Positions 9,491 to 21,878 of a DNA stretch of 64,000 nucleotides are shown piece after piece. Numbering within the stretch: the first letter of the stretch is position 1; the number at the start of each line of letters is the position of its first letter. Below the pieces are notes generated by a model. That model was not told the origin of the DNA and made no database searches. It saw nothing but the letters and a program-made list of their open reading frames with translations. The stretch comes from Camarhynchus parvulus (Eukaryota; Chordata; Aves; Passeriformes; Thraupidae). The translations under genes were made by a program, and so were the position numbers. The stretch is taken from assembly GCF_901933205.1 (NCBI RefSeq), contig NC_044590.1, forward strand, positions 11,869,501 to 11,933,500, given 5' to 3'.

Positions 9491-11436
9491 GAGGCAGAAA
9501 GGGAGGAGAGCATCAAGCTGGGGTGACATGGAGCAGTGGGAAAGGAGCTGTGGGTCAGGACTGTCCCCAGGCAGAGGATGGAGAAGACCCCCAGTAAGAA
9601 AACTGTCTGTTAACCTTTAGCCATGCTTGGGACACTCTGCATCCATTCCCTGGAGTGGAGAATGGAGAATGGAATCATTGCTAAAATTACCCCACAGAGC
9701 CTCAAAAATGGCTTGAGCCAAAGAGACAGCACAGCCTGTCCTGGCTAACCCCAGCAAACCCACAGCTGATTGGAAAAAGCAGAGGGCTGCCATGGAGTGT
9801 GTGCTTCTGTGCACTGCTCCCCATCAGGGACAATCCCTGCCTCCCAAATCCCACAACAGCTCTGGGCTGGTTCTGGTTCTGGTGATGGGAGTGATTCAGT
9901 GCCTGGGTTTGCAATGCTTTGGGCCAAATTGTGTCTTCCAGCAGTACAAGGACAGGGAAATGAATAATAACAGACAGCCAGGAGTGGGGAGTGAAGAGAG
10001 AAGCTTGGAAAATGAGTGAGAGAGCAGAAAAAGATGAGAAAGCAGAGAGGTCCATCTCCTAAAACTGGCAGAAGGGAAAGATCTCATGGCTTTTGGGCCA
10101 GTCTTCAGACAAGAGTCCAGATTTTAAAACATGTAGGGTTGGAAATACTGTGGTTTATTTGCTACAAATGATTTACAAGGCCCTTCAGTGGGAAATAAAT
10201 TTCACAGGACAATACCTCCAGGGAAAATAATATGTGTTTGGATGGGTGATTCATCATTCTGCATTAAGTCCATAAGCTCAGCTGACATCGAGGTATACCT
10301 GATAATCTCTTATATCTAAATAATTTCCCCTTGAAATCCTCCATCTGTGCAGCTTTGTGCTGCTGATGGGAGGATAAACTGCTGGGCCAAAACTTCTGCT
10401 GGGAAAACTGGCCTTGTAGTGGCCTGATCAAGATGGGGAGATGCTGAATCCTGCCCAGGAGACCCCACACCATGTTGGATTATGTGGAAGGCACCAATGT
10501 CCCAGGCAGCTCCAGAGAGCTAGAAGGTGGAGGGTAGGGGTGGAGGGCTGCTCTGCTTTATTTAAATAAATAAAGTCCCTTTAAAGCTTCTGAGAATGTC
10601 CCACCTGGTCATGTCTTGGCTCCTGACCACTACCAGAGGAAGGCTAAGAGCAGAGCTTTCATCTAGCTTGGCCAGCCTGGAATTGCCTTCATGCTATTTC
10701 ACCAGAATTCTCCAAATCTCTTCCTTGCTGTTCCCAGTTTGGATCACCTTCATCAGCCACCCTGGGATGAACTCAGGCCCCAGTGCTGAGCTCCCAGAAC
10801 ACCTTCCACTGGTGTGATGCTCAAAACATCAAACAAACCCCAATCCTTCCACAGCCTCCCTCAAACTCCATTTTTTTGCCTTCCTCTCAGCATCCCCTTT
10901 TTTCTGCTGTTGCAAGCCCGGGGGTTTCTCCATCATGGGGCTCCAGGGGCTGTTTTATGGTGTGGACACGGATGATGTGGAGACCATCATCACTGCATGC
11001 TGTGTGTTGGGGCAGGACAGCTCCATGGGATGGGGGTAGAGTTTGGGATGTCTCTTGTGGGTCTCCACATGGGTCCTAGAGCACCTTCCCATCCTTGTTT
11101 CCACAGCTGTGCTGCAAACAGGGTCACCCATGGGGAACTGTGACCAACCTGCCACTGAGGCCTGCTGGTGGCACCTGCTGTGCCAGGCTGATGTGAGGCC
11201 TGCGCTGCTGAATTCACCAAATTAGTCACTAATTATAGCAGCCACCCACAGTGTCCCCAGCAGCCGAGGATCTGTGAAGGTCATGAACCTCATGATTCAG
11301 CCGGGAATCCCGTGTAACTCTGTGAGATAACAGGAAATACAATACAAATAACAGGGCCCAACGAGTGGCAGCCATGGCTGATCGTGCCCTGCCTCTCCCT
11401 TTGCCATGGAAACGGGCTGGGATGGCACCCAGAAGG
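9491..11436. other. Non-repetitive stretch, nothing recognised
   Basis: Mixed composition. Many frames of 60-120 codons on both strands lack domain patterns. No repeat family was recognised. Confidence 0.35.
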
Positions 11437-11763
11437 GTAAATGCTCTGCAGATGCCTCTCTCCTGGATCCAGGCCCTGGGTTTGCCTCCTTTTCTGGCTG
11501 GCAGGGATAGCTGAGCCCCACAGCAGCTGCCCCACAGCTCCCAGTGCCCCTGTGCCAGCCCTGAGAGGTGGAGAGGACTTGTACAGGAAACATCCAGCCC
11601 AAATGACACCCCCAGAACTGGAGACTGAATGCATGGTGCCCATCCCTCTGCCCCACACACACATGGGGTGTCCCATGGCCCCATCCACCCTGGAGCAGCT
11701 CCAGGATGGAGAGCTGGGAGCAGCTTCCCATGGTGCTGGTGGCTGAGTTCTTTCACTGGCACA
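11437..11763. repeat. Tandem duplication, copy 1 (327 bp)
   Basis: Starts GTAAATGCTCTGCAGATGCC and runs to just before the next GTAAATGCTCTGCAG at 11764. Its middle reads CTGCCCCACAGCTCCC, the uninserted version of the LTR target in copy 2. Confidence 0.88.
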
Positions 11764-12486
11764 GTAAATGCTCTGCAGCTGCCTCTCTCCTGGATCCAGA
11801 CCCCGGGTTTGCCTCCTCTCCTGGCTGGCAGGGAGAGCTGAGCTCCACAGCAGCTGCCCCATGTGATGGTGTTCACAGGGGTCCGAGGATGAGGGAAAAG
11901 ATGAGGATCTGACTCCATGTTTCAGAAGGTGATTTATTATTTTATGATATATATTATATTAAAATGATACTAAAAGAATAGAAGAAAGGATTTCATCACA
12001 AGGCTAGCTAAGAATAAAAAAGAAAGAATGATAACAAAGGCTTGTGTCTTGGACAGAGAGTCCGAGCCAGCTGGGCTGTGACTGGCCATTAATTAGAAAC
12101 AACCACATGAGACCAATCACAGATGCACCTGTTGCATTCCACAGCAGCAGATAATCATTGTTTACATTTTGTTCCTGAGGCCTCTCAGGAGAAAAAAATC
12201 CTAAGGAAAGGATTTTTCATAAAATGTGTCTGTGACAGCCCCTCAACTCCCAGTGCCCCTCTGCCAGCCCTTAGAGGTGGAGGGGACTTCTACAGGAAAC
12301 ATCCAGCCCAAATGACATCCCCAGAACTGGCTGGCCTGGAGAGGAGGAGGAAGAGGAGACTGAATGCATGGTGCCCATCCCTCTGCCTCACACACAGTGT
12401 CCCACAGCCCCATCCACCCTGGAGCAGCTCCAGGATGGAGAGCTGGGAGCAGCTTCCCGTGGTGCTGGTGGCTGGATTCTTTCCAC
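11764..12486. repeat. Tandem duplication, copy 2, split by an LTR
   Basis: Homologous to 11437-11763 from 11764 to 11861 and again from 12238 to about 12486. The LTR at 11862-12237 and one TSD copy lie between. Copy 2 also has a small A/G-rich insertion near 12335-12358. Confidence 0.88.
11862..12237 (-). mobile_element. Solo LTR, subfamily K, inside a duplicated segment
   Basis: About 376 bp, same family as 2574-2956. It is flanked by GCCCCA (11856-11861) and GCCCCT (12238-12243), a 6-bp TSD with one change. The paralogous copy at 11437-11763 shows the empty site with a single GCCCCA, which confirms the boundaries. The insertion into this copy therefore postdates the local duplication. Confidence 0.92.
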
Positions 12487-13718
12487 AGTCTGCAGTGAAC
12501 AGAATCAATGGAGCCTTTCAGCTGTGGGTATTTTGTTTTCCTCCTATTTCTCCCCAGGGGAAGCTGCAAGCAGAGCTCTCCTCCTGGAGCTCTGGTGTGT
12601 CAGGAGGAAGGGGCTCGCAGCCCAGGAGCACATCCAAGTGTCTGCATGGCCTGCTAGGGAGCAGGGATGGGTCTTCCTCCTCCCTGCAGCAGCTGTAGCA
12701 CAGGTGGTGGGCACAAAAACTTTGTCTGGCTCTGTTTTGGGCAGATTTTTCTACCCCTAAGCCACCTCACGAACCTCATCACCCACACCGACAGAGCTGC
12801 TCAGCCCTGACTCTTTCCATCTCATCCTCTCCCAGCTTCTCCCACCTCCTCCTGGCACCCCCAAGCTGTTGCCTCCCTCATTTTCCCCTCTCTGACTCCT
12901 CAAAGCCCATCTCAGTTCCCTCCATGCTCCTTGCCCCTCACCCAGCCCCAGTGGCTGCAGGATTATCTCTCCATCACTGTGCAGTTCAGCAAACCCAGAG
13001 CATTTTGGAAGGGCTGAAAGGATCTGTGAATTTGCTTTGAATATAGCAATGTGTTTTGGCTAAAGGGAACAAGAGAACATTTTGAAAATGTCAAAATATT
13101 TTGTTTAGGCATTTTTTGAACAAAATGTTTCACTTGGTAGTTGACAAAAAAAAGAAAAGAGAAGCAAAAAAAATCAGTTCAAAATCTCCAAAACAAAATC
13201 TTCCCACTTTTATTTTGAGACGGCACCTGCCTGGGAGAACACAAACTACAAAGGCACAAAAACCATTTCCAATGGTAAATAATGTCCTGGCACCCAAGGG
13301 AGTTTCTTCAGTGGAAGTCAAAATGTTTCAAAGGGAGTCAAAACAATCCCTGATTTTATTTTTTCCCTATTTCACTCAGGTGGGGGGGAAAAAACCCTGT
13401 CCTTGCTGTGCCTGGATCAAGAACTCATGTTCATTTTTATGTTGGCTACTAAGCAGAAATATTTACAGCAACAACTTGATAGGTCAGGTCTGCTTCTTGT
13501 GCTAGAAAGGGAATTAATGCTGGGATTAGGTTGTCCTGGTGATCCTTCCTCTCTACCTCTATACTTTGGCTTCTCATCCTGTAGGATAAAGAGTGCAGAG
13601 AAAATATTTTTTCTCAATTGTCCAAGTTTGCTCCAACCCCTGCCCTGCCCTGGAGATTCTGGAGCTGTTTCTGAAGGGAGCCTGAAATCCCTTTGTGTTT
13701 TTCAGAGCCTTTCTTATT
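12487..13718. other. Non-repetitive stretch, nothing recognised
   Basis: GC-rich to about 12950, then AT-rich. No gene or repeat family could be supported. Confidence 0.35.
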
Positions 13719-13885
13719 TCACAGAATCCCAGACTGGTTTGGGTTTGGAAAGGATATAAAAACTCATCCTGCAGTGAGCAGGAACATCTTTAACTGGACC
13801 AGATTGCTCAGAGCCACATCCAACCTAACCGTGAATGTTCCCAGGGATGGGTCATCCACAGCTTCTCTGAGCATCCAGGTACATT
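13719..13885 (-). mobile_element. CR1 LINE 3' end, diverged
   Basis: Opens TCACAGAATCCCAGACTGG and keeps GGGATGGGTCATCCACAG, the reverse of the CR1 3' region. More mutated than the copy at 6860. Confidence 0.75.
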
Positions 13886-14110
13886 TCCTGATGGATCTCT
13901 CTGTCTGGCCTTGTCCTCCTGTCCTCTCCTCCCCAGTGGTGGGATAAAAGCCTGGGCTCATGATCCAGCTCCCCCTGCCCAGCACTGGGGGCATTGAGCT
14001 CCTGCTGAAAACAACACACATCCCATTTTCTGCCTCTTTTCCATGTGCTCCAGCCATGCCAGCTGCCTGTTTGTCTTCCTGTGAGTCCCCCACAGCTTTT
14101 ATAGAAACTT
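13886..14110. other. Short unique spacer
   Basis: No feature recognised between the CR1 end and the pentanucleotide array. Confidence 0.35.
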
Positions 14111-14383
14111 CTCCTCTCCTCTCCTCTCCTCCTCTCTCTCCTCTCCTCTCCTCTCCTCTCCTCTCCTCTCCTCTCCTCTCCCTCTCCTCTCTCCTCTCCT
14201 CTCCTCTCCTCTCCTCTCCTCTCCTCTCCTCTCCTCTCCTCTCCTCTCCTCTCCTCTCCTCTCCTCTCCTCTCCTCTCCTCTCCTCTCCTCTCCTCCTCT
14301 CCTCTCCTCTCCTCTCCTCTCCTCTCCTCTCCTCTCCTCTCCTCTCCTCTCCTCTCCTCTCCTCTCCTCTCCTCTCCTCTCCT
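14111..14383. repeat. (CTCCT)n microsatellite, about 270 bp
   Basis: Nearly pure pentanucleotide array on the plus strand, with a few single-base slips near 14130, 14180 and 14295. Long frames of Leu/Ser or Glu/Arg/Gly runs on either strand are artefacts. Confidence 0.97.
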
Positions 14384-15945
14384 GTCATCCTGCAGTCAGT
14401 AAATATCCCTTTTCCCCCTGCCTAGCAGATAAGGTGGCTGTTTGAGAGCTGCTAAAGCTGTTGTGATTCCTCAGTCCATGAGTGGCTCATTTCTCCCTTG
14501 TTGGAGCTGCCCCATGTTAAGCTGCCTGTGGATCACGTGGCAAAATCGCATTTATGGCCAGAGCAGCCTGGAGATGTAAGGACCAGCAGGGTTTTGGGGC
14601 TGTCTGTGGCCATTTCCTCACTCACTCAAGGGTGGTGGATGTGATGTTTTTGCCCTGGTGCTCTGCAGAACTGCCCCAGCAGCTCCACCTGGGCTCTGCC
14701 AGGAGACCCATCCCAGCCGGGCACTTCCCAGTGCAGGAAACTGGGGCAGGTCAGATGGCTGCTGAAGGTGGCAGCTGCCCAGGGAGGGGTCTGGGGGTGT
14801 CAAAAATCATATTTGAAAGTGTGGCACATTTCTGATGCACCGGGATCTGGAAAGGAAGAGGAATGAAGGATGAGATCCCCTTGGGAAGGAGGCAATCCTT
14901 GGAGGTTGAACAGGAGCTAATGAAGGAGCTCAGCAGAGCACAGGGCAGTGCTGGGGAGCTCTTGCCCCTGTCCTGGCCCTCCAGGAGGTCCTGTGTCCTG
15001 GGCCAGGGATTGAATGCCTTAAAGGATCATCTCCATTAACAAATACAACCATCATCAGTGCTGGATCCATCAGCAGAGAGATCTCTGCAGGCTGCACTAG
15101 AAGACCTTTAGTGGTCCCTTTTAAACCAAATTATCATTCCAGCCCTGAGATGGGGCTGTGCCAGCTGCTGGGCAATCAGATTGCCCAAGACTGGATCTCA
15201 GGAGTTCCTTTCTTCCCAGTGAGCATCAGGGGCAGCTTCCCCTGCTCTCCCCAGCTGAGAGCAGCAGGAGGTTCCTCAGGCAGGGATCTGGCTGTGCTCC
15301 CTTCAGATCTGCCAGTGAACCAAGCAAATCTACTCATGTACTACTGATTTCAGCAGAAATAGGTCCAGGCCTCTGATTTTCCCTTGCAGCCCAGCCCAGG
15401 AAGTCCTTGCTCCTCAGGCTCCCACTTTTGGGATCTGCTTGGTCAGACATCTCTGATGGACCAAAGCATCCCACTTGCCCTGTGTGCCCAAACCAACTTT
15501 TCTCCCTCCTGAATTTTCATAGAGGAGCTGGTTTTCATCTCAAAGTCTCAAAATGATTTTTCCCCTCCCAGTTTTGTCACTCTCCTCTCTGGATTCCAGC
15601 CCATTTGGGCCCAGAAGGAGCCATCAGTCAATGTGCAGTGTCCATAGATTCCCCAAAGCACCACCCAGCCCCAGAGTTCTGCTGGATTTTAATTCCATGG
15701 CTCAGCTTTGCTTCACAGGGAGCTGGTTTGGGTCTGCCAGAAAGGGACAATACAGAAACTCATGGAGTTTGAGACCAGAGAGAAATCGAGTATAAGGCAG
15801 CACTATGACATCCACAGAATAACAGCTCATGTAGATGTGTGTATATACAAACACATGGGCAAATAGATATTCATTTGTGAGGATAGAAATACATGAAAAA
15901 AACCAGACATCTATAAAGCATGAACAGACATATACAAGAGTGTAT
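14384..15945. other. Non-repetitive stretch, nothing recognised
   Basis: Single-copy looking DNA without recognisable coding exons or repeats. Confidence 0.35.
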
Positions 15946-16177
15946 ATTTTTATTCTATTTTATTTTACTTTATTTTACTTTTTAATTAATTTTTATTTTA
16001 TTTTACTTTATTTTACTTTATTTTTCTTTATTTTATTTTACTTTATTTTACATTATTTTATTTCATTTTATTTTATATTATTTTTTATTTTATTTTACTT
16101 TATTTTACTTTATTTTATTTTACTTTATTTTACTTTATTTTATTTTACTTTATTTTACTTTATTTTATTTTATTTTA
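15946..16177. repeat. (TTTTA)n / (TTTTACTTTA)n array
   Basis: About 230 bp of pentamers TTTTA and TTTAC in alternating order, so in parts a 10-bp period is visible. Phe/Tyr/Leu-rich frames here are artefacts. Confidence 0.95.
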
Positions 16178-16833
16178 AACATAACTGATATAATCTGTGC
16201 TGTCCCCATTGCTGTGAGAGCTCCGGAGTTGCCATCACACAGGATTTGCCTGTGCCCACTAGAGGCCAGTGTGCGCCTTGAATTAAGATGCCAGTGCACT
16301 AATTAATCCCCAGCCATCGGGAGCACCGTGTTTCCTGCGGGATGAAGCCCTGTTGCACAGGGGATGTGGCCAGGGCAGGCAGGGCAGGTGCTGTCCCTGC
16401 AGGGATGGGTTAACTCTTCCAGCTGTGAGCACTGTGTAATCCTGGAACAGCTTGGGAAATCCAGCTCTGCTGCCATGGCTCGAGCGTGGGACCTGCTCAG
16501 ATCCTTCCTGCAGCTCTGCAGAGCCAGGCAGGAGCATCCTCTGGGTGTCCTTGGGGACAGCTGGGGCGCTGTGGGGGCAGAGCTGGTCCCACAGCTTGCT
16601 GTGCCTGTGCCAGCTGCACACCAGGCTGGCCCAGAGCCTGGCCTGGAGCTGGGCAATAAACCCAGCCTGGCTGCAAACAGCAAGATGTGCACGGCCCAGT
16701 GTGCAAACCCAGGGCACAGGGAATATTTCTCTCTCTGCTCTGGGGTGCCCTGACCCCCAGGGGAGCACTGACTGTGACCCTCATTCCTGGAGAAAGTTTC
16801 CCAGACTTCAAGATAGACTGGAACCCACAAAAG
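16178..16833. other. Non-repetitive GC-rich stretch
   Basis: Overlapping frames on both strands around 16283-16838, without domains. Nothing further supported. Confidence 0.35.
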
Positions 16834-17260
16834 TGTGAAACAGATTATAGAGAGTAGTGCAGGTGTATCACTTGGTGAGAAATTGAGGTTTTGGGATTTT
16901 TAGTGTGCTCCGGATGGAAGCAAGATGGAGGGCACAGGGTGTCATCCTGGGTTTCTTCTTCATGCTTCTTCTTCCTTCTTCTCCCTGGGTTTGGGTGGCA
17001 TTTTGTAATTGGGCAGAAAAGACCTCATTAGGGGCTCTGTGGGATCAGTTATTGGGTTAAAAGGGAAAATAATCCAGGTGTCAGCTCTTAATTGGATAGT
17101 TTAGCTTTAAAAGACCTTGGAACCAGAGATTGCTGGCCATTTTGTGGTGCTTTTCCAGCGTGCTGAGCCTGGTGTGGACAGTGTGCAAAACTCTAGATAA
17201 GATAATAATAAACAAGAACCTGAAGACCAAAAAGATCCAGTGTGTGTCTCTTTCCTGACA
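16834..17260 (+). mobile_element. Solo LTR (ERVL-like)
   Basis: Begins TGTGAAACAG and ends CTTTCCTGACA. It contains GGTGAGAAATTGAGGTTTTG, a short TTCTTC-rich tract at about 16955-16985 and a poly(A) signal AATAATAAACAAG near 17205. Layout resembles the LTRs at 5544 and 37766. CAAAA lies close to both ends (16828-16832 and 17261-17265), one base off on the left, so the TSD is unsure. Confidence 0.75.
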
Positions 17261-20170
17261 CAAAACCACCCCAGGAGGGTCTGCCCCAACAGGGGAGCCC
17301 CCAGGGAGGGCCCAGCCTGAGGCTCAGAGATCAGGAAACCAACAACTGGAATCCCAACAGCCCTGAACAATGAAATCAGCTCCTGAGGAAAAAGGGAAGC
17401 CCACTGCATGCTTGGTTCAGCTGAAGATGGAGTGTTCCATGTTGTTTCACACAAGTTTTCACCTCAGTGTGGGCAGCAGCAGCAGCAGCAGCAAATTGAG
17501 GCTCCATTGTCCAAACGAAGTCGTTCTGATGCGGTAACAGCAGAGCCTTTGGTTAGTGCATGTCCAAGTGAAACATGCAGCTTTTAAACTCTGGCCCAAA
17601 TCGGTGCATTTAGCCCCAGTTTGCCAGTCCCAGATCCATCTGGGGGTGCCTCTGAGCAGGGGGATGAGGGCACAGAGGGGATGAGCAGGGAGGGTGGCAC
17701 TGGTGTGAGTGGGGTGAAGGGCAGCGAGCAGGGAGTGATTTGCTGTGTGAGCTCCTCAGTGGTGCAGCTGTATTTTGGGAACTCTTCACCTACAGCTGGT
17801 GGTTTTAAAAACCTTGTTTATTGCTTGGCTGTCTTTATCTTTAGGAGACAGAAAATGAGACCAGCGTTGCTCCTGTGGGTAACAACTTCTGTCTTTGGTC
17901 AGCCTGGCGGGAGCTGGGATGTTCAGGAGTACAACTTCATGTTCTGTTAGAAGCACAAACCCAAATGCTCAGTCCTAAGTCCCTTTTACTCATTTTTACC
18001 CCTATGGAGGACAAATAAAGACAAGAAACAAAAGCAAGGTGATATTTTCCCCAGAACCCTTCCAAAATGTATTCTTTCTGCCTCTTGCACTCCCATTCAC
18101 AGCTTGGATGAGCTGAGATTTGCTTCAACATGACCTGACTGATGGTAAAGTCCCAGGAATGACCTCAAGGATTGGGATGGAGGTGGTCAGAGGTCAGAGG
18201 CAGACACCTTCAGAGCAAGAATGCAAGAGTGCAAAAAAGCAAGAATGGAACATGTGTACATCATATCTCATGTCGACCTTCCTTCTGTCCTCAGGTCGGG
18301 GGAGTTTTTTTCCTTGCTTAAAAATGGGCATTTTCCCCTTGCCCCATGCCCCAGAGCAGAAGAGACCAAAGATTTGGTGCTGCTCAGTGCCAGCACCGTG
18401 AGGCAGGATGCCCCTGAGGGACTGGGACCAGAGGAACTGCCAAAAAAATAAAACAAAACCAAATTATGGCTTTTTACAGATAATCCATGTGAACAAAAGC
18501 CTCCAGGGGTCACTGTGTCAGGGCCAGAACAAGTGGGGAGCAGCCCTGAGGAGGAAAAACATCATTAGACCCTGTTTGGTGTCATCCCCCACACCCCAAA
18601 GCACAGGCTGAGGTTTAGAGGGGTCTGATGGAGGGGGGGGGATTCTGGGGCTGCACCCATTGCCCAGCCAGGAGTGTCTCAAAGGAGTGCAGCCACCCAG
18701 GGGTTCAGCAGGATCCTGTCTCCATGCACAGCTTTCCTGCCAGCCTGCTGAAATCCACTAACAGAATTAGCACTGGAAATTTGTGCACTGTGCTATGTAG
18801 GGGGAAGGAAAAAAAAAAAAAGAAAAAGGAAAAAAAAAGGACAGAAAAGCACAAAATGTGTTTAATCTCTCATTTCAGAATTGCATTTGACATCTAAGTT
18901 AAATAAAATGTTCCTGAGGTCATTAAAAATCAGAAATAGTACAAGATTTGGGTTTACCATAGTTTCAGAATGAATCAGGTTTCTGAACTTGTTTTAATCT
19001 CTGTATAATTGCTTTTCTGTATACGGTAACCTTTAGAAAATGAGTTTAATAATTAGTCATCTCAAACTAGTTAAGGACAACATCCTGCCCTCAGTTCAGT
19101 TTTATTTTCAACAAAAAAACCAATGCCAAAGTAAATTCTTCACTATGGTTGGAAACATAGATTCAGGCTACATGTTCAGCAGGTGAAACAGCTTGCATGA
19201 AGTTTGAAAGTTCAGCAATTCCCATCTCGATGGCTTTTCACTCTCCCTCTCCAAGAAAAATGGGAAGAGAAGAGGAAAATATGAAGCAGCAGCATCAACC
19301 ATGGCTGGTCCTTGGCGCTGCCCCTCCTGGGCACAGAGCCCAGCACAGGGCAAGGAGAGGATGGCAAAAGGACCTCATGGCTGGAACCTGCTTTTCCCAG
19401 GATGGCAGCCTGGGCAGAATCCAGGAGGTTTCCAGCTCCTTTGGGTCTGTTCCTGGTGCCTGTGTGCAGATCAGCACAGCTGGGTCATGCTCAGGGCCCT
19501 CCTCCTGTTCTCACCACATCTCCCCCTTCCCCTCAGCACTTCCCTCACTTCTACCAAAGTCTCATCCCCTTCTCTCTCCCCATCCCACTTCAGGCCACCG
19601 TGCAGGTGTGGATCTGTCCGTGTTTTTCATTTCCCAGTGCCCACAGCCTGTCCTCCCTGGTGGGTCCATCTCCCCCAGGTGCTTCAGCACTGTCCCTGTG
19701 TCCCCCAGAGCTGCCCTCAGGAGACAGAGCTGTATCCCAGCACTGCCATCCACCAGCTATCCCCCTCCTCCTCCCTCTCAGTTGCTGGCAGGCTGCTGCA
19801 AATCCGGACCACAGGTTTCCCTCATATCCTCCTGCAGACTCTCTTTCTCCATCACACTGGAAAGGCACTGCAAATACATTCCTCTCCATTGTCTTGTGTT
19901 TCATTTAGTTTGAATTTCTAAAGGTGTGTGGACCTGCCACCATTTCCCTGGAGGGATTGCTCCAGAACCTGATAGACCTCACTCTGGGAAATTACTCAAG
20001 CTTCCTGCTGCCCACCTTATATTCCCATTTCATCTCATTGTGCCAAGGCCTCTGGCTGGTTTTGTAGGAGCTGCTGGTTTGCTGACCTGGTCCTTCCTGC
20101 TACAGCCAGTGGTTTCCATGGTGCACAGCCTGATGGCAAGTACTCCTGGCTTGGAGTGGCCCTGCTGGCC
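17261..20170. other. Long non-repetitive stretch
   Basis: Holds a short (CAG)n run at about 17476-17495 and A-rich runs at 18810-18840. Frames at 19197-19921 on both strands are long but low-information. No repeat family or recognisable exon. Confidence 0.35.
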
Positions 20171-20424
20171 ACCCTGTACCCCTGGAGGGACAGTGCTGCT
20201 GTCCTGTGCCCCTGGAGGGACAGTGCTGCTGTTCTGTATCCCTGGAGGGACAATGCTGTCACCCTGTTCCCCCTGGAGGGACAATGCTGTCACCCTGTAC
20301 CCCTGGAGGGACAATACTGCTGTCCTGTTCCCCCTGGAGGGACAATGCTGCCCTCCTGTTCATCTGGAGGGGCAATGCTGCTGTCCTGTACCCCTGAAGG
20401 GACAATGCTGTCACCCTGTTCACG
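20171..20424. repeat. Minisatellite, 8 units of 30-31 bp
   Basis: The unit is built on CCCTGGAGGGACAATGCTG followed by a short CCTGT-type piece. Copies start near 20181, 20211, 20241, 20272, 20302, 20333, 20363 and 20393. The array ends at the start of a CR1 3' end. Confidence 0.93.
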
Positions 20425-20427
20425 TGT

Positions 20428-20590
20428 ACCCAGGGAGGTGGTGGAGTCACCATCCCTCGATGTGTTTAAAAAAAGACTGGATCTGTCACTTGGGTGCCAT
20501 GATCTAGTTGAGGTGTTAGAAGACGGGTTGGACTCGATGATCTTAAAGGTCTCTTCCAACCTAGAAATTCTGTGATTCTGTGATTCTGTG
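20428..20590 (+). mobile_element. CR1 LINE 3' end with three terminal octamers
   Basis: Starts at CCCAGGGAGGTGGTGGAGTC and keeps GGGTTGGACTCGATGATCTT. It closes with three tandem ATTCTGTG units, the diagnostic CR1 terminus. This is a different subfamily from the copies with GGCCCTGGCACAGGGTG. Confidence 0.92.
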
Positions 20591-21223
20591 TGTCTGCAGA
20601 AAGGGTTAACCCACCCTGGGAGCTCCAGGTTCCCGGTGCAGCTCCCAGCCCTGGAGAGCTCCCTGAAGCCAGTGCAAAGCTCCCCCCAGGGCTGGGCTGC
20701 AGCTGTAATCCCACAAACGTGCTGATGTTTGGATCAGGAGCACTCGGTGCTTAAACGGCTCTCGCAGGCGGCTGAGAGTGTGTTTTGCTAAAGCAAACTG
20801 CAATTACATTTAGTGTCTTCAATTTAGCTTGACACGTTGCCTCTAGAATGAAGAGATGTGCTGTGTTCTGGGCTCTGCAGCCCAAGCAGTGTCTCTGACC
20901 CTCTCTTGTCTCCTCTGGAGCCCCCAGCCCCTCTCCTGGGCTGTTCTGCCAGAACAGAGCTGAGGGCAGCAGGGAGGAGCTGCTGGTGCACGGCTGTTCC
21001 TGTCACAGCAGGGACCATTTGCCAGCCCTGACCAAGGAAATGCAACCAGAGCCTGTGTGGGGACCAGAGCAAACCAGGAGCAAAGGCCAGTTGGGAACAG
21101 CACCTCAGCACAGGAACCAGGGCAAGCAGCTCACCAGGACCCAGAGAGAGCTCCAGGCTGGAGCAGTGGGGTGAGGGAGTTTTCCCCAAGCTGGGACCCC
21201 ACCTATGACTGGATTTGCTTTTC
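20591..21223. other. Non-repetitive stretch, nothing recognised
   Basis: GC-rich, with frames on both strands lacking recognisable domains. Confidence 0.35.
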
Positions 21224-21229
21224 ACTGTC

Positions 21230-21878
21230 TGTTGGGAAGGATGAAAGTTTGACAAGAGAGTCTCACAGATATGTGTGCTTAGCAGAAAGATTTTTAAATG
21301 TAGAGTCTGATGAAGGAATAGAGATGGAAGCAAGTTTTGATATAGAAGAAAAGAATTGCTGAGCCAGTCTTACTGGATAACCAAGAAGGCAAAGGGTGTG
21401 TTGGTTAGAAGGGGTTTTATGGCTTAGAGCAAAGGATAAACCCACCCCAAACAAGAAGATGTTTTTAGCAAGCAGAAAGATGGCACAGGCAAACAAGGCA
21501 GCAAATGTGGTAAGTAGAAAAAAGGTCTCAGAATTTTCCACTGCAAGAAAACTGAAAACCAACTTCTAGCTTAAACTGTAATGTACTGACTTTTAGTGAT
21601 TGGAGAACAGTAACATGAATATGGTAATTACAGCAGTTATGATAGGCTATAGGTAATAGTTAAGGTATAGATTGCTTCTGCTCTATTAAGATGCTCAGCA
21701 AAGTATAGAATGCAATGTAACCAAAACCAAAGGGTCTCCAGGCCTGCCTGCAGCTGGAGCTGACAGCTGTAGGCACAGCTCTGTCACCCACCACCCTGGG
21801 CTGCTGTAACTCTTGGATACAATAAACTGCATTTTGGAGAGCCCCTGGAGTCCTGCATCCCTCATTTCAGCTCTTACA
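21230..21878 (+). mobile_element. Solo LTR with perfect 6-bp TSD
   Basis: 649 bp, begins TGTTGGGAAGGATGAAAG and ends AGCTCTTACA. A poly(A) signal ACAATAAACTGC lies near 21820. Flanked by perfect ACTGTC at 21224-21229 and 21879-21884, as for class II integration. The 5' end resembles the LTR at 60256-60860 (its sense start is TGTTGGGGAAGATGAAAC). Confidence 0.92.

Noticed and set aside
11229..11918. A 229-codon minus-strand frame with internal repeat
   Set aside because: The repeat reflects the 327-bp DNA duplication. No splice sites or domains, and the partner frame is broken by an LTR.
13852..14445. Open frames with Glu-Arg-Gly or Leu-Ser repeats
   Set aside because: Translation of the (CTCCT)n array.
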